Assembly: GCA_934454035.1 (NCBI GenBank) | Contig: CAKSFY010000013.1 | Span: 1-32,479, forward strand | Source: an uncultured Clostridia bacterium | GTDB lineage: Bacteria > Bacillota > Clostridia > UBA1381 | Length of the DNA stretch: 32,479 nucleotides | Reading direction: 5' to 3' | Part shown: positions 31,671 to 32,479 of the stretch, one piece after another | Numbering within the stretch: position 1 is the stretch's first letter | Layout of the letters: every line of letters starts with the position of its first letter | Translations under genes and position numbers: made by a program | Notes under the pieces: model-generated | Databases searched by the model: none | Told to the model about the DNA's origin: nothing | What the model saw: the letters and a program-made list of their open reading frames with translations, nothing else

Positions 31671-32396
31671 ATGAAATTTATTGAGAGAATTATTGAAAAA
31701 CAAAAAGATAATTTTGAAAATAAGCCTGCAACTATTGCTTTTTTGGGCGATAGCGTGACTCAGGGCTGTTTTGAACTGTATGTAAAAAAAGATGGCAATC
31801 TTGAAACTTATTTTGATAAAAATTGTGCGTATCACAATTATTTGGCAAAGATTTTTGCCGTGCTTTATCCGAGTGTGCCGGTCAATATTATCAATGCCGG
31901 AATAAGCGGAGACAGTGCGCCTCATGCGGCGAAAAGAGTTGAAAGAGATGTGCTTTCATACAATCCGGATTTGGTTGTTGTATGCTTTGGTTTAAATGAT
32001 GTTAATTTGGGTGTTGACGGTTTGGAACAGTACAAAGAGGCTCTTGACAATATTTTTACAAAGCTTGAAGAAAACGGCACCGAATATATTTTTATGACCC
32101 CGAATATGATGAATACCGAGGTCAGCTGCCATTTGGATACGGAGCTTTTTAAGGGAATTGCCGAGAACACTATGAAGCTGCAAAACGGCGGCGTTATGGA
32201 TATGTACATGGATGCGGCAAGAGAAGTCTGCAAAAAGCATAATGCTCCGGTGTGCGATTGCTATAAAAAGTGGAAAATGCTTGAAAAATGCGGAGCGGAC
32301 ACGACCGAGCTTTTGGCAAATAAAATCAATCATCCGCTGAGGGAGATGAATTGGCTGTTTGCATATTCGCTTGCAGAGACAATTTTTGAATTGTAA
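31671..32396 (+). CDS. SGNH/GDSL-family hydrolase
   Basis: 241 residues with the SGNH blocks: AFLGDSVTQG near residue 24-33 (nucleophile Ser), GISGDSA near 78-84 (Gly), VVCFGLNDVNLG near 103-114 (Asn) and NKINHPL near 219-225 (His). No signal peptide, so it is cytoplasmic. Family members remove acetyl or other acyl groups from sugars or lipids; the substrate is not known. AGGAG precedes the ATG, 15 nt after lepA, so the two may be co-transcribed. The stop is followed directly by dispersed repeat C. Confidence 0.88.
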   Translation: MKFIERIIEKQKDNFENKPATIAFLGDSVTQGCFELYVKKDGNLETYFDKNCAYHNYLAKIFAVLYPSVPVNIINAGISGDSAPHAAKRVERDVLSYNPDLVVVCFGLNDVNLGVDGLEQYKEALDNIFTKLEENGTEYIFMTPNMMNTEVSCHLDTELFKGIAENTMKLQNGGVMDMYMDAAREVCKKHNAPVCDCYKKWKMLEKCGADTTELLANKINHPLREMNWLFAYSLAETIFEL

Positions 32397-32402
32397 TAAT
32401 TT

Positions 32403-32479
32403 GGGGATGTAAAAAAAGTCCGGAACGCAAGAAAAGAAGAGAAAAGCACATATTACAGAAAATATAATTGTTTTAGTCT
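32403..32479. repeat. Dispersed structured repeat, copy C (cut by the window end)
   Basis: GGGG (32403-32406) then 32408-32479 are identical to 12364-12435 of copy A over all 72 bases available. It starts 7 nt after the SGNH hydrolase stop and runs off the window, so hairpins and terminator cannot be checked. Full identity over 72 bp of non-coding DNA about 20 kb from copy A points to recent copying or gene conversion. Confidence 0.85.

Overview
The window reads as a piece of chromosome from an anaerobic, endospore-forming low-GC Firmicute of the class Clostridia (gut Oscillospirales/Clostridiales type). The reasons are the smc-ftsY block behind a radical SAM gene, the cysE-cysS-mrnC block, a split transketolase, dipicolinate synthase (dpaA/dpaB), spoIIP near lepA, strong AGGAGG-type ribosome sites and AT-rich spacers with TTGACA/TATAAT-like promoters. 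The genus cannot be fixed from the sequence. There is no transposase, phage gene, rRNA, tRNA or CRISPR array.

Layout. 1-5146: the end of a radical SAM protein, then smc and ftsY (chromosome condensation and SRP receptor). 5174-9562: a large secreted protein of unknown function, an esterase, luxS and the MTA/SAH nucleosidase (recycling of S-adenosylhomocysteine, with AI-2 as by-product). 9563-10160: a gene-poor gap holding a compact locus with the features of a type I toxin-antitoxin system, not recognised by me as a named family. 10161-12320: an iron-dependent alcohol dehydrogenase, divergent from a MerR regulator fused to a GNAT acetyltransferase; a 20-bp palindrome sits in a 19-bp promoter spacer between them. 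12642-14379 (minus): argB and an endonuclease IV-like gene. 14614-18908: cysE, cysS, mrnC and two transketolase subunits. 19209-22112 (minus): a coiled-coil SseB-like protein and the dipicolinate synthase operon. 22239-27591: a PocR/AraC regulator, then a carbohydrate operon (sugar phosphate isomerase, GH36 alpha-galactosidase, EamA transporter) facing a LacI-type regulator. 27720-32396: spoIIP, another sugar isomerase, lepA and an SGNH hydrolase.

Two things are not explained by ordinary genes. First, the locus at 9702-10051: a 24-residue hydrophobic peptide lies inside a long imperfect inverted repeat, with near-consensus convergent promoters on both sides, a ribosome site complementary to the sequence over its own stop codon, and an antisense RNA with its own terminator. 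Second, a family of structured dispersed repeats (12359-12632, 18949-19203 and a copy cut by the window end at 32403-32479). They have imperfect terminal inverted repeats (GGGGAT...), a nested hairpin whose stems differ between copies by compensating changes, and an intrinsic terminator at one end. Both complete copies lie between convergent genes.

All functional calls rest on motif recognition by eye; no database search or folding program was run.
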